64,000 bases of DNA from the NCBI GenBank assembly GCA_021029095.1, contig JAJOHG010000016.1:434001-498000 (forward strand), given 5' to 3'. The DNA comes from Phellopilus nigrolimitatus (Eukaryota; Basidiomycota; Agaricomycetes; Hymenochaetales; Hymenochaetaceae). Under the pieces are notes generated by a model. That model had not been told where the DNA came from. It did no database searches and saw only the letters and a list, made by a program, of their open reading frames with translations. Both the position numbers and the translations under genes were made by a program. Shown piece after piece: positions 25,262 through 36,861 of this stretch (position 1 is its first letter; every line of letters starts with the position of its first letter).

Positions 25262-25968
25262 TCAAACGTACTTCCAGGAGCCAGTAAGGACACCCTTGCT
25301 TGTAGGCGCGAAGTGCTCGAACAAGCCCTCGGTCAGGTCGAGTCCACCCTTGGGGCAGCCCGGGCACTGTAGGATGAATAGTTGAGTCATTGAACTCGAT
25401 GTCGATGATGCATGAGGAGATGCCGATTTACCTTGTCTACGATCTGCGCGGTCGCCGTCTTGCCGTTGGCGGTGATAGAGATCTTCTTGAAGCAGTGCGG
25501 GCCTGGGTAGCCGCTTCCAAATTCCTGGAATAAAAGGTTACTGAAAACGAAGGCTCTCTGGAATGGTATCGACTTACAGCTCCGTTGAGGGCGACAACCT
25601 AGAGAAATGTAAATCAGCAAAGACATTCCAATTGATAGAAATTCAGGGAAGGCGTACATAGTCGGAGGCCTTGTAATTCTTGCCGCACGCCGTACTGTAA
25701 GAGTCAGGTCTCGGGTTAATCTCTGAATAAATGCAGTAGACGAGAATCGAAATACGCACGTTCCGACGGTAATATCATAGTAAGTCAAACGCGCGTTGCT
25801 GTCGCGCTTGTCGAGGTCATTGACAGGAAGCAATGTGCTTAGAGGCCCCGTGATATTCAAAGACAACGTTGGGATCAAGGAAGTGTCGAGCGCGACAGGA
25901 CCGGCCATGGCAGCCAGAGGGAGGGCCGCGGTGAAAAGAGAGGCAGTGAAGAGAGTGGAGAAACGCAT
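25262..25968 (-). CDS. Secreted RlpA-like double-psi beta-barrel protein, 5 exons
   Basis: Exons: 25968-25760, 25694-25658, 25598-25578 (21 nt micro-exon), 25524-25432, 25366-25262. They sum to 465 nt (154 aa). Residues 1-22 are a signal peptide (MRFSTLFTASLFTAALPLAA..), with NITG a possible N-glycosylation site. DKR at residues 53-55 is a likely Kex2 cut releasing a short mature domain. That domain has the hallmarks of the RlpA-like/barwin fold common in agaricomycetes: LTYYDITVG, TACGKNY, VVALNGA, FGSGYPGPHCFKKI, QIVDKCPGCPKGGLDLTEGLFEHFAP and the terminal GSWKYV. Relatives are annotated as riboflavin-aldehyde-forming enzyme-like or expansin-like; catalysis is unproven for most. All four conserved Cys of the fold (TACG, PHCF, CPGC) are present. 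The gene sits precisely inside a duplicated segment whose other copy lacks it. Confidence 0.88.
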
Positions 25969-26063
25969 GGTACTAGATGTACGGGTTATTAAGAAACTTA
26001 GAAGGTGATTTAAATGAAGTTATGGAATCAAAGGGCGACTATGAATGTGATATGGTCTAAACA

Positions 26064-26470
26064 GTTTGTTTGCTGTCTCTTTATACTGTTCATGACCTGG
26101 GTCTCAAACGTAGGTACAGATGAGCTTAGACAGAAAAGGGAAGAGGACGGAAGATTCTCACCGCCGTAGGTCGCTGGCCATACGATGTTTACCGCTCCGC
26201 GGAGTATTTTCAATACCAACCAAGGCCCCGACGTCGGAAATCAGTGCGACGGCTCGAATGGGCGCAGAGGCGCAGGAAGACAAGAAGGCGCCCGAGGGTA
26301 GCGACGCTTGAATATCCCGTTGCTCGCCGGAGCGTTTCATGGAGGTTTGATACGCCTGGGCGGGTGGTGGTCAGTCTAGCTGTTTTAGTCTGGGTTACTG
26401 GTCATTGTACATAACGACATATCTATCTTGAGCAGATCGGAGTTGCCTATTATATTCCTGACGTCTCAAA
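26064..26470 (-). promoter_or_regulatory. Upstream region of the RlpA-like gene, duplicated at 46898-47300
   Basis: On the minus strand CAGTATAAAGAGACAGC at about 26072-26088 supplies a TATA element about 115 nt before the RlpA-like ATG. The whole 26064-26470 stretch (GACCTGGGTCTCAAAC, CAATACCAACCAAGGCCCCG, GACGACATATCTATCTTGAG-like text) recurs at 46898-47290, including the TATA box. The copy there has no gene beside it. Confidence 0.6.
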
Positions 26471-28505
26471 CAGACGTCGCCGATTTCTTTTGTGTGCCCA
26501 TCAGAAAGTAAGGCAATGTTTTGCATTTGGCAAGTGATCTGTGTCGTCCTTGCAATAACCCTCGTCAGTTGTCTACATTTTTTTGCGTATTCTGGAATAC
26601 GCACCCATGATCTCCACTCCTTCCCTGATCAGAGTACAGGAATGATATCGAGGAGATGGCTCGCAAAACCTCCAGTATGCCGGGACTAAGCAATTCAAAC
26701 ATGGCACAGTCGTTCGGACTGCACTTCAGGCTATGGTTTGAATGCCGACGATCCTTCCAGATCTTTTCGTTGGTCCGCCGTGGCGTTTGAGTGGATTGAC
26801 GCATTACAAAACGGGACACGTAAAAGCCAGAAACAAACTGCAGACGACTATCAACCTGACAGGTAGGCGTGATCTATACGACTTTGAATTCCTACCTGCG
26901 AGATGAGAGTCACGCCATCAATGCAATAATGAGATACTCACAAAGTTGTTAAGAGTAACAGGAAGGTTTTAGAGACAAGCAACTTTAAAGCCGCCTCATC
27001 AAAACTCGAGCACCTGTTTCATAACAGGAAGGCAAAGCGAGCAGTTTGAATCCTAAGCCGTAGAGTCTCCTACATCCCATCAGTAACCTCCGGATCCGCA
27101 GCGGTCTAGGATATCCGGTCTTCGAGGAGTGCGACAAAGCTTCAGCACTGAAAATCGCCCGTGGGAGAACGATTTCTAAACGTAAGCTTACCGCGACTGT
27201 CGTAATTGAAAGTTGGCTTGATGGACTCAGTAATGCAGCCAGAAGATGCAGCCAGACCAGACAGGTTTGCCAGAATGTCCCGCGACGAGAAGTGTTCGGA
27301 GTCGACGCTCTTTCAGCCCTTTTTTGCCGACGTGTTATTGACAAGTATTTGCACGTGTTGGTTGCCATACCGACGATAATGCGTCATCTTGCGCTTGCAA
27401 GTTTCTCTACTCGGCGAAGAAAGATTTATACGCAACTCAGCTTATACGTCTGGTAACTCTATGTGTTTTATTCAGTCTGAGTAAATCAGGTTAAGCTGCA
27501 AATTATCAAATCAACTGCTTCTCCAATCGCCTGGTCAAGCTCAAAGCAGCTGATGCGCGAAAGGCGCAAAGGAAAGCCGTGCAAGTCGGTCGAGGACATG
27601 TGGACTGATGTACGCCTTGCATCAGTGACTCTGGCCTCTCGCGCTAACCAGCCTCCGTGTTAGACTCAAATGCATCTAGCGAAGCGAATGAGCTTGCCGA
27701 CCAGACATGATTCGCAAGGTAAGCTGACTACTTGATTTCTCCGCATAGACATATCCTTTTCAGAGTGACCATTCATCTCGAACAATAGAGCATGAACCAA
27801 GGGATGGTGTTTATATGGTTAATCAAGAACTAGTTCCGGGATCTCTGAAAGTGCGTTTCCCTACAAGTGCGTTTGCATATTTTCTTGATTTGTGATTGAC
27901 CTGGGAGCAGGGATCTAGAAAAAGCGCGCTGCAGACCCTCGAGAACGATATATCTACTTACTAGCAAGAAACAGCTTGAAACTCCGGAAATGACGGATCA
28001 CAGAGCGCCCGAAAACAAGAACGCGTGCAACATTTTAACGTATGACGACCGTACTTCGGGAGTACGCGCACTTGGGCGCGCTTTTTCTCACATGTGGAGA
28101 TGTCCGCAAATATCGTCAATATCTAGTTAGTACAGATCGGTGACAACAAACTGATAGTAGGCGCTTCGACAAGCCAGCATCTTGTCCAAAGTGCCGATTT
28201 TGATCTGAAGCTATCTGGAAGCATGCAGGTCACTTCGGAGGAGCGGGGGACCTGCATGGGCCGCTGTGGCTGGCGGGCCGCCCCACCTCAGGAGGAAAAG
28301 CCTTTTCTTCCTTTCTGGTGGGCCTCTTCCTTTCTGGTGGGCCTGAGGAGGGGGATAGTGCGCGCGCGAAGCGTAGGGCCGATGAGAGCGATGTAGATGA
28401 TGGGAGCGATGAGGGTGATGGTAGTGGAAATTGGGCAGGCGTAAGGCAAGGAGGTTCATCGAGAAGGTGAAGGAGAAGCTGCGTCATCAGGGCAGTCAGC
28501 TTCGC
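26471..28505. other. No gene supported; contains a perfect 19 bp tandem duplication
   Basis: No recognisable exon. A plus-strand frame open at about 27187-27453 reads like protein (ESWLDGLSNAARRC..) but has no start and no family signal. CTTCCTTTCTGGTGGGCCT is perfectly duplicated at 28307-28325 and 28326-28344. A frame rich in Asp/Gly/Ser lies at about 28379-28450. Confidence 0.4.
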
Positions 28506-28507
28506 TT

Positions 28508-29072
28508 CATACTAGGCGACATGCCTTATGCCAGCTGTCTCATCTAGCCTCGCTCACACTTGCACTTTACGCGAGCAGCATTGTCTATCTGCACCTTCCA
28601 TTGGATGTCCGAGGCAGAAAGAAAACGGAAAGGTATCGCGATCACCGTGCCAAGGCATGCATCGAATGAACAAACCTCGCGCTTCTCTGTAATGAACACT
28701 TTCGTCTTGGTGACTGCTGCAGACATACCCAGCGCGTCTGGGACTGAGGCCATGCGTCCAAATGACGGTCTTCCACACCTTATGCAGGTTATGCATTCGA
28801 AGTCCACAGCTTTGACCCGGCAGCCGAACTTTGATAGCCTTGCGAGTCGACCTTCACAAGCCGGCTCGACAGCGATCTTCTCTACATGGAATGGAGCCTT
28901 CATGTGGGAACTCGCTACCATCTGTCGCGGGGAAGAAGTAGTATTCCGCACACTCGACATCCCAGACGAGGTGAACGTGTATGTGGAGTTCTACAGCGGG
29001 GCAATTCGCTTCCGGGCAAAAGACAGGAAATCTGTCGTCATCCAGTATTTCGACCAAGAGTTTGTATGTTGA
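28508..29072 (+). pseudogene. F-box copy C, 3' fragment
   Basis: Matches the last exon of F-box copies A and B from GGCGACAT.CCTTATGCC to the end (ICTFHWMSEAERKRKGIAIT .. VVIQYFDQEFVC). The F-box, exons 1-3 and the start of exon 4 are absent. An in-frame TAG lies at 28545 where the other copies read Pro. It is closer to copy B than to A: both share PNDGLPHLMQVMHSKSTALT and the FDQ.F tail. So it arose after the A/B split and lost its 5' part on dispersal. Confidence 0.82.
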
Positions 29073-29149
29073 CTGAATTGTGTATTTCAATCGGCACATA
29101 GATATCAGATTCGAGTAATATCTGTCAATTGGAATATTGTGTAGCTAAT

Positions 29150-31380
29150 AGAAGCGGGCGCGTTGCAGGCAGCACGTGATGATGGCTTACACATGCTCGC
29201 CCCCGTCCTGATCTGCTTATCTTATTTAATCTCCTCGTGCAGAGAGGGGCATAAATACCTTGCTTGATCGTGATACTTTCCTTGCTCTTACGTCCATCAG
29301 GCAAGCTCTCTTCGTCCCATCTACACCGTCTTTCGCTGCTGACGAGCTGCGTATCGCGTCTCACCCACCAGACGACAAATGAGCCACCCACCGACGTGCC
29401 TCCTCGTACGGGCTACATCCACGCCGTCCCGATAGTTATGACGGGTGGCGGGTTGGCGGGTTCTGAACAGGCCAGCGACGACGATCGTGCCCGATCGCAG
29501 TACGTTCTTCATTTCAGCGCGCACGAGTCCCCATCTCTCTCCGAGAGCTTACTTTGATGCTTCGCAACCAGTCGACAACTTTCAAGATACCATGCACATG
29601 CGCATCTTGTCCGAGATCGTCTCCAACATCCGTGCGTACCTGCAGTGCAACGTATCTGCCATACAGCGCCTGCACTGGACCAGGAAGTATGAACGGTTGT
29701 TTGGTTTTGTGCACATTCGTCTGGTGTCCTAACGGTGGCCGTTCCGGGCTTATGCATAGAATGTCAAGGGAAAAAGAGATATCGTCTGACCCTAAACTGC
29801 TTCGGCACAGATGGAGAATTCTCTTCAGCATATCTGCACGTTACCATCGCCGATTGCGCGCGATCGTGCTGCCCAGCGTATATTTTGTCTTTAAGAAGAT
29901 ACGCATCTCAAATTTTGCGTCTTTGTCGCTTCCCGCGTCGTGTACCCGCCGCAGCGCCTCTGGGAGCCAACAGAAAGTGGCGCCGAGGGCGACAGACGCG
30001 CCTCCCCTCGGACGGCTACTAGTTGTTTAACAAACTTCGTGATTAGCGTTGCGGCGGTGCTTAGCGTTGCGGCGCTGCTATGCAAGCGGTTTGTCGAGGA
30101 GAGGGCTTGTATATTTCTTCTGAACTCCTGGTCTGTTCCTTTCTTTCGACTGTTTACTCGACGATGCGCGCGCGATCTCTCCATACCGCAGCCCGTTACT
30201 TCACTCTGGTGCGCATAAGCCGAGTTTCTCTCCATCGTATTCTACCTCCCCCGCGCCGCTGATCGTCCCCGATCGCACACGATCGCGCCAGGCCCAGCGC
30301 ATCGTTCGATCTTCCAATGCCCTCACACTGTTGTACCCCCTCTTGCCCGCTACTGCGTCACGCATCCGCACGGCGTCATCTAAACCACCAAGGCGGAAAG
30401 GCTGGGCGCACGCATGTCTGCTTTCCTTTTCTCTTATCTGCCTTTGCTCTCCGCTTCGGACGGCGCAGCGTACCGCACGGGTGGCTTGCGATCGACCTTG
30501 CTCCCTCGCCATCCTATGGAAACTGCGAGAGGACAGCGCGCCCCGTGATATTCAGCGCATCTCTTTCTCTTCACAATTTCCTCATAATCAAGGAGAGCAT
30601 GGCGGGGTATAGCGGCATCGCTGTTCCTATGCTTACGCCAACGCGCCTTCTTTTTTTGTCGCAGCCTCTTCATACCCAGAGGCGGGCGCACCCGAGTTCC
30701 CGACTGCCTCCCCGCCATCATGCAACCACATCCCGTGAGGAGTCACCATGCACCGCGTTCCGCGGCGCTTTCTGTGCCTCACGTGTAGAAGATTAGAGAA
30801 GTTCATGTTTGGCGGGCTGGCGACGGACACGGGGTTCGCGCCGCATCGCGTATTCTTCGCTCCCAACGATTATGTCGAATAAGATTCGAGGGCGGTGTGT
30901 TAGACGCGTGCACGCTATGTTGTGTGTACATGTATTTACCAACGAATGCTATATAATTTTATTGCCTCTGCTTGTGTGCGTCAAAAATGAAAACTCGAAC
31001 GCCGCCACTGACTCGAGATACGCGTCGTATCTCTCTACGACGAGATGCGCCGGGGTCAAATCAGACAAGATCTAATGCAGGACACTTCTATACCCTCAAA
31101 AACTATATTTCGTTTCTTTGCGTAGGTATGTACAGAAGATTCATAGGCAGAGGAAAGAAACATCAGCTACATCCACATGGCTATTCTCCAGTGGAAACGA
31201 CATATGAAGAAGCCAGCCTAGACCTGCTCACGGAGACGTTAAGCAGGGAATACGGTTCTCTGCTCTCGACCGTGCCGCCGTGACTGCCAAGAAACCACGG
31301 CGAGCGGGCGACGCCTGCGGCCATGACAGCCTGCCATTGCCGTATAGCGAGGCCGCGCCGCTGCTGCCTAAGCCTCGAGC
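29150..31380. repeat. R block 2
   Basis: Longest R block. Landmarks are GCAAGCTCTCTTCGTCCCAT near 29297, CCACCGACGTGCCTCCTCG near 29389, GATCGTGCCCGATCGCAG near 29481, CGATTGCGCGCGATCGTG near 29851, CTGATCGTCCCCGATCGCAC near 30261, hairpin variant near 30750-30768 with one arm decayed, TTTACCAACGAATGCTATAT near 30935, and CAGCCTGCCATTGCCGTAT near 31327. It is directly followed by the array unit carrying gene copy 1. Confidence 0.65.
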
Positions 31381-31389
31381 GTTTGGTTT

Positions 31390-32290
31390 GACGAAAAAAG
31401 CTGTGGATCCACTCGAAATGCGCGCAGGTTCAGGGAAGAAGCAGTGGGTCATGGATGTCGGGAAGTTCCAGCGAAGCCGCCAGCAATCCTGTACAATCTC
31501 GCGCACGGTCTCCCCTCGGAATGCTTATTCTGGGCTCATGCCTCTTGCTCCGTATCAACCGAGAACCGGCCGTCCTCCGCTTCGGAATCGACGATCCGCG
31601 CGCGAGAACACGATGGCCGCGCGCCTGCCAGTGCGGAAGAGCCAGCGAGGTGGTCGAGCGCGGCGTGCGGAGTGGAGGAGACAGAAACTGGCTTTGGCGA
31701 ACTAGCCGTGCGTGTCGCGCAGGAAGTCTGCATGGCGGCGACGCAGTCGTGGATGGTATGCGAGTCGGTTGCTGCATATCAGCGTCGTTGACGTTATAGC
31801 CAGGTGTACTCGCCGTTGTTCGTGTCCGCGGATACGCGTGCACATGACGTAATCTATCCCTGGGCACGTTTCGAGTCTTCGTTGCCTCTGTGAGAGTTCG
31901 TCTACTTTCGACATCTTTCGACATCCAAAACTTACCCAGCTAGCGAACTAAGAACGAGACGACCGTCGCGATGAGCTCTAAATTTACATTGACAAGAGAC
32001 AACATGTCGTACAACGACACAGCTTTCACGCAGACACTGCCATCTTTCTTGAATCCCCTACCCTGCGCTCTGCTTTGCAGCTTCGTCTCCATTTCCATCG
32101 CAGACAAATCTGCACTTGGAGAATTATGTCAATCCGATGTGCAGTGCAAAGCTCATCAGCGCTGCTTTCCGCCACTGGCCTACTGTCTCCAGAGCACCGA
32201 CTCTCACTGTATTTAGGCCCAAGAAGACTTGCCGTCGTTTCTAGAAAACGGCATATGGTCTCTGAAGCTGCGCGTTTTATTTAGACGCAC
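31390..32290. repeat. Array unit 1, left flank
   Basis: AAATGCGCGCAGGTTCAGGG.., CGGTCTCCCCTCGGA and CTCTTGCTCCGTA.CAACCGAG recur at 38730-38920. ACATTGACAAGAGACAACA and TTTGCAGCTTCGTCTCCAT (31985-32090) recur at 39678-39780 and 47675-47780. No frame is conserved across the copies. Confidence 0.6.
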
Positions 32291-32767
32291 AATTCAGGAA
32301 GTGCATTGACATCTCTAGGCGTTCGGAGACCTGCTCGAGGCTGTTCGCTTCGGATCTAACGCTTCCTGTGGCATGAAGCGCTAAGGATAGTGTTTTTATC
32401 CGAAATACTTTAATTCCTGAAGTGCCTGGCGCTCGATGTCGCTTCCTAACTCCAAATTTCAAGGACTTAGCGCCAGATCGGGCGCATGACCTGGTCTTCT
32501 TGAATTCTATGGGCACCGCCCATGTCCTCGACGTGCATACATAAGCCACGAGGCAGGCTTTCGTATACACAACTATGGAGACAGAGCGGATCGGCGATGA
32601 GGTCCTCGTTCGATCCAAGTCACGTATATATACCCCCTTCCCTTCGCGGTCTCTCACTTTGTAGTCACTACCTACGCACGCTCCCGTGAGTCCTTGCTAC
32701 CCCACTCACGCTGTTTGTAACTCACCGCCATCGCTAGTATCTCCTTGAGCTTCCTTAACCGCGTGCA
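32291..32767 (+). promoter_or_regulatory. Promoter module of array gene 1
   Basis: The module is conserved ahead of all four array genes (32291-32767, 39970-40502, 48005-48523, 52680-53031). Its core is a TATA box TATATATA at 32624-32631 followed by CCCCCTTCCCTTCGCGGTCTCTCAC. The equivalents are at 40360-40367 and 48381-48388, each 137-143 nt before the ATG. In copy 4 the box is degraded to GTATACATACA near 52900. Strong conservation of the TATA core and initiator region suggests a shared expression programme. Confidence 0.6.
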
Positions 32768-33738
32768 ATGGCAGACTCCAGCCGACCGACCGCGTCGAAT
32801 ACGCTCTACGACAACCTCAATAAGGTCTACGCCGAGGTGGAGGCCTCGTTGTCCGAGTCGTCCATCAGCTCTACTGCAACGGCCGACAACCTCCCTGGAC
32901 CGGGTCGCTTAAGAGGGAATCTATATATGTTTCTCGGGAGACGTCTGGAGGCAGCAGCGAGTCGGTTCATGGAGAAGCGCGGGTATGGACCGGATGCTTC
33001 CAGGAAGCGCTTGGCGATGATGTGCTATGAACGCCCCGATATATATCTCCACCCGATAACGCTTATCCAAGGAACGGTGGAATTTAGGAGGAGTCAAAAG
33101 GAAGTGAAAAGGCTATTGAAATACGCCAAGTAAGTCATCGCGGGTTCTTATTCCATACGGTCATCAGTAGTGAATGTGTTGCTTTTATCAAGAAGCAAAT
33201 ATGTGTCGAACCAGGTGCTCGCACTCGAAGCAATTCTAGACCTCGTAACTCACGACCAAGTACGTCAAACGCTCATCGAACTCAATGCAACCAAGGTCTT
33301 TGGCCTAGTGGCACTTCGAGCAGAAGCGGAAAACTGCGACCAACTTCTTTCCCCCAGTCGCAAAGCACTGATCTGCCTTGTTGACGTCGATGTCAATGAG
33401 CTGGGGAAGAGACTTTTAGAAATGTGTGAACAGGTTTCTTCGGAAAAAAGAAAAGGCTTAAAGCAATTGAAGGGCACCCTCCGATGTCTTGTAGAGAAAG
33501 CGCGAAGGCAAGTTAGAAGCTCAATTATATTTCGCTAGTTTTCCTGATTTACGTTCAAAGCTCGTTGGAGGTCTCCTTCCTTGTCCTTCGCTATGTTGAA
33601 GTAGCAGCATGGCGTGCACATAGGCCATCATCCTCACTTCATTGCTGGTCCTTGGGAAACGGACACGACTTCTGCAAGGAAATTCTTAGAAAAAAATTTC
33701 CTGAGTCGTCCCGTTGGGAGTCGAGGGCCAACAGCTGA
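32768..33738 (+). CDS. Array gene 1, unrecognised helical family, C-terminally altered
   Basis: Exons: 32768-33129, 33193-33507, 33561-33738. Exon 1 encodes the family head MADSSRPT..., a Ser/Thr-rich linker (LSESSISSTATADNLPGPGR) and the signature GRRLEAAASRFMEKRGYGP. Exon 2 encodes helices resembling an armadillo-type repeat (LALEAILDLVTHDQVRQTLI, then ELNATKVFGLVALRAEAENC). That likeness is by eye, and no known family was recognised. Intron 2 starts with GC (AG|GCAAGT). Compared with copies 2 and 3, most of exon 3 is deleted after FLVLRYV, and the acceptor TTGCTAG of the last intron has become TTGCTGG. The frame therefore runs on to a novel end near residue 284. It is possibly a pseudogene that is still transcribable. 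Confidence 0.5.
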
Positions 33739-33879
33739 TCGCTCGCCAGCTCTTGTGCCGGCCTCTCAAATAGATAGAGGTCCCATTGAGACGAATTGTG
33801 CTACGAAGCGGCGAAGACGGCGTCGAGCGTGGATAAAAGGGTTAGGCTTGAGGAACGAATCGAGTCTGAAGTCGGACGA

Positions 33880-34500
33880 GCTGCAGATAATGTTTTCGAA
33901 ATTCAAATTTCATGTATACCCGGCAGCATAATTTCTGAAACACCGAGTAATATATGCACTATGAAGTAGAAAGTAAAGATATCGCAGACAAGACCTTGGC
34001 GTGAGCATCGGGATTAGCGCTGTCGCGCACGCCGAGACTGCGAAGCTCAAGCCGTCGCAAAGAAATGCATATTTGCTCTGCAACAGCGTGCGCACCATCC
34101 CATCCTCCCCTTCAAGCCGAGGGAAACGCACGCAAATCTAATCAAAGGGAGCGCCGCGAAACTGAGCGTGTCGACATGGGCGCCTAAATCCGACACGCTC
34201 TCTTTCCCAATATCGCCGTCATGGGCCATGTGCTCAGCGATGCATTCGAGCGCCGTCCGCTTCGCAGACCATCCGAGCACCTGTCGCCTTCAGGAATGTC
34301 TACGGTTCAGGCCTGAATCCGGGAGACTGCAGCGCGTCGCCGAGCCGTGCAGGGGAACTGAAAATGCATACCACTACGCCCGCTCATTCGTTCCTGGTGC
34401 GTTCGGAGTCCGGAAGACAAGCGCGCAGTGGGGGCGTTCGAGCTGGCAGTGTCGAAGAGCTTCCAAACTTGGATCCGCAGTCAAAGAAATGCGCAGTCAG
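33880..34500. repeat. Array downstream module, copy 1
   Basis: AAATTCAAATTTCATGTATACC, GAAACACCGAGTAATAT and ATCGCAGACAAGACCTTGG recur at 49700-50290, with weaker copies at 41845-42100 and 54250-54640. The spacing from the array gene is similar each time, so it moves with the gene as one unit. Confidence 0.6.
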
Positions 34501-34504
34501 TAAT

Positions 34505-35750
34505 AATTTTACCTACAAATCATGTAAGGGCGCGAAGCAAGCGAAGTCGAACGAAGGACGATAGCACATGAAAGAATAATTCAACATTGGATAGGACAGA
34601 AACCAAATGCAGGAAAGAGAAAAAGAAGAGAAAATGGACCAAAATGTAGCAGAAAAGAAGGAGGGGGAAAAACGATAGCAGACCCACCATAATAATTCCT
34701 CTCAAATATATGATTCTGATTTCCTTCATGCTGGCGCTCGTAGACCTATGTCCATTCTTGTTCGTATCGCCGTTATTGGAGTTGAAGAAGTTGATTTGGA
34801 GCACGACGAGCGCCTTGAGGCCATCCGAGCTGTTCAGCTTATAGACCAACTGCTGTATGTCCCAGAGTCGAAATAGCGCAAGCTGATCGCGGATTTGCGG
34901 ACCTAGATGCAGACGACGGAGGACGGAAAACGAGAAGGCTCGCGTCGGCGAAGATACAAGAGACGCGAGCGCGTTGATATAGGATAGGATAGAAAATGAA
35001 AACAGTAAAAAGAAAAAGGAGAGAAAGGAGACCAAAATCGTAACATAAAAAAGGGGGGAGTTAAACGATGCAGACTTATCATGTAACTCCCGTTCCCCTA
35101 GAATACACGTTTCTGCTTCATTTCGTGCTAACGCTGGTGCCCCCACGTCCACTCGCGTTCGCATCATCCGTTACTGATCTTGAAGAAATTCATTTGGAAA
35201 TTCGACGAACGCGTCGAGAACGAGCGAGTTGTTGCCACCACCCGAGCTATACGGCTCGTTGACCGACTACTAAACGTCCCAGAGTCGAAGTCGCACAACG
35301 CGATCGCAGACTTGCGGTCCTAGGTGCAGACAGCTGAGGCCGGTGAACGAGAAGGTTCATGTCGGCGAAGGTAGAAGAAACGTGAGAGCGTCGAGTCCGC
35401 ACCCACGTCTACTTCCAAACATGAGGACGAAGGCGGCGCACCGCGAGCGTCTGCATGCAATGACATGACGCACACAATGGGCGGCAAGTGTTGAACGGGC
35501 CATGCAGATTGGCCGATCTGTCTGCACCGCGAGAGGTGCGCTCGACGGCGCATTTTCGATCTCGGCGCCGCCTCTGGCACGTCGTCCGCGCGCCTCCGCG
35601 GGCCGCCTCGGACCGCCGATGCCTGTCTGCGAGCTGAGTCAGCTGACCAAGCGAACTTCAAAGGCTCGTGCCTACACGCCGATCGCTGCCTCACCCCCGC
35701 CTTTCCGTGATGCTTTACTTGCTCCTCCTCAACAGATACCTTTGAAATAA
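34505..35750. repeat. Direct repeats downstream of array gene 1
   Basis: 34690-34960 and 35085-35370 are two copies of one segment (CGTTATTGGAGTTGAAGAAG.. / GTTACTGATCTTGAAGAAAT.., then GTCCCAGAGTCGAA), with a third at 50385-50640. 35395-35640 recurs at 51085-51340 (AACGGGCCATGCAGATTGGC). The 215-codon minus-strand frame over 34520-35167 is a by-product: it is not preserved in the other copies. Confidence 0.55.
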
Positions 35751-35799
35751 GCCAGCCCTGAGCTCCCCGCTCGCATTATGGGCACACCCAACAATCGTG

Positions 35800-36830
35800 G
35801 CGGGTTCTGGACAGGCCAGAAACCACGGCGCACGAAGGCAAGTTCTCTCCATTGTATCTACATGTTTCCACCACTGATTGCTCGTGATCGTGCTCGTCAC
35901 TCAACCTATGCTTGTTGTTAGAATACCTAGCTCGAATCATGCCTTTTCGCCGCCGCCCGCATCATACACCCGCCACAGTGCTCGCAGGAACCAACAGGAA
36001 GCGGCGCCGAGGGCGACAGACGAGCATCCCCTTGGACCGCTGCTAGTTATGAGTGCCTTCAGGCGAAAGGTGGCGGTGCCATGCAGGTGGTGTGTCGAGG
36101 AGAGGGCTCCTTTCTTTCGACTACTTACTCGACGATGCGCACGATCTCTCCAGACCGCGGTCTAGAATTTTACCCCGGCTTGCATAAGGCGAGTTCTGTC
36201 CATCATATCTACATCCCCGTGCCGCTGATCGTCCCCGATCGCGTACGATCGCGCTCGACCAGCACATCGTATGATCTTATCACACCGTTGCACCTCCTAA
36301 GGACCCTCCGAGCGTCACAGACCCTCCACGTCGCCATCTAAGCCACCAAGACAGAAAGGCTCAGCACGCGCGCGTCTACTTAGTTTTTCACTTATCCACC
36401 CGTGCTCTCCGCTCCAGACGGCGCTGCACATCATGCATATCACCCGCGCTCGGCTCTACTCCCCGCCATCTGGGAAAGGGAACATTTTCTGCGAGAGGGA
36501 AGTACGCCCTGCGATATGCGGCGCATTTTCCCTTCTTCGCAGATGAACCGCATGAACTGCTCGTTAGATGGCGGGGTCTGTTGCCATTGCCTGTGTGCGT
36601 ATCGCACACGCACGCTCCGTTTTTCAGTCCTTTCTCTATGTCTTTCGAAACGAGGGCGCCTCTGTCCCTAACAGCCTCTGGGACTGGTAGCCCGCGAGTA
36701 ATTACCGTGCGCCGCGTTCTGCGGCGCTTTCTCACGTACTTCGTGAATCTGTGCTTCAGTGGCGGGCTGGCGACGGGACTCGGGGCGGCACCGCGCACCC
36801 GTCTGCGTCGAACGATGCTCTAATTTTGAT
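35800..36830. repeat. R block 3
   Basis: Shortened R block with AGTTCTCTCCATTGTATCTA near 35840, CTGATCGTCCCCGATCGCGT near 36219, TCTGGGAAAGGGAACATTTT near 36468 and a perfect GC hairpin at 36709-36727. It is cut off after CGGCACCGCG, so the usual TTTACCAACGAATGC tail is absent. Confidence 0.62.
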
Positions 36831-36861
36831 CCCAGAACCGGGCGGGGCGCGTTTTTTCTCC

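Noticed and set aside
26519..26640. Frame reading FAYSGIRTHDL
   Set aside because: Short and isolated, with no splice partners or paralogue in the window; not enough for a gene call.
29150..31380. R block 2 as a retrotransposon or DNA transposon
   Set aside because: No reverse transcriptase, integrase, DDE or Rep/helicase motif in any frame, and no LTR pair or clear terminal inverted repeat seen. I therefore call it repeat only.
34520..35167. 215-codon minus-strand frame with hydrophobic stretches
   Set aside because: It spans two direct-repeat copies plus A/T-rich spacer (poly Phe/Leu from A-rich plus strand). Equivalent repeats at 50.4 kb do not keep the frame.
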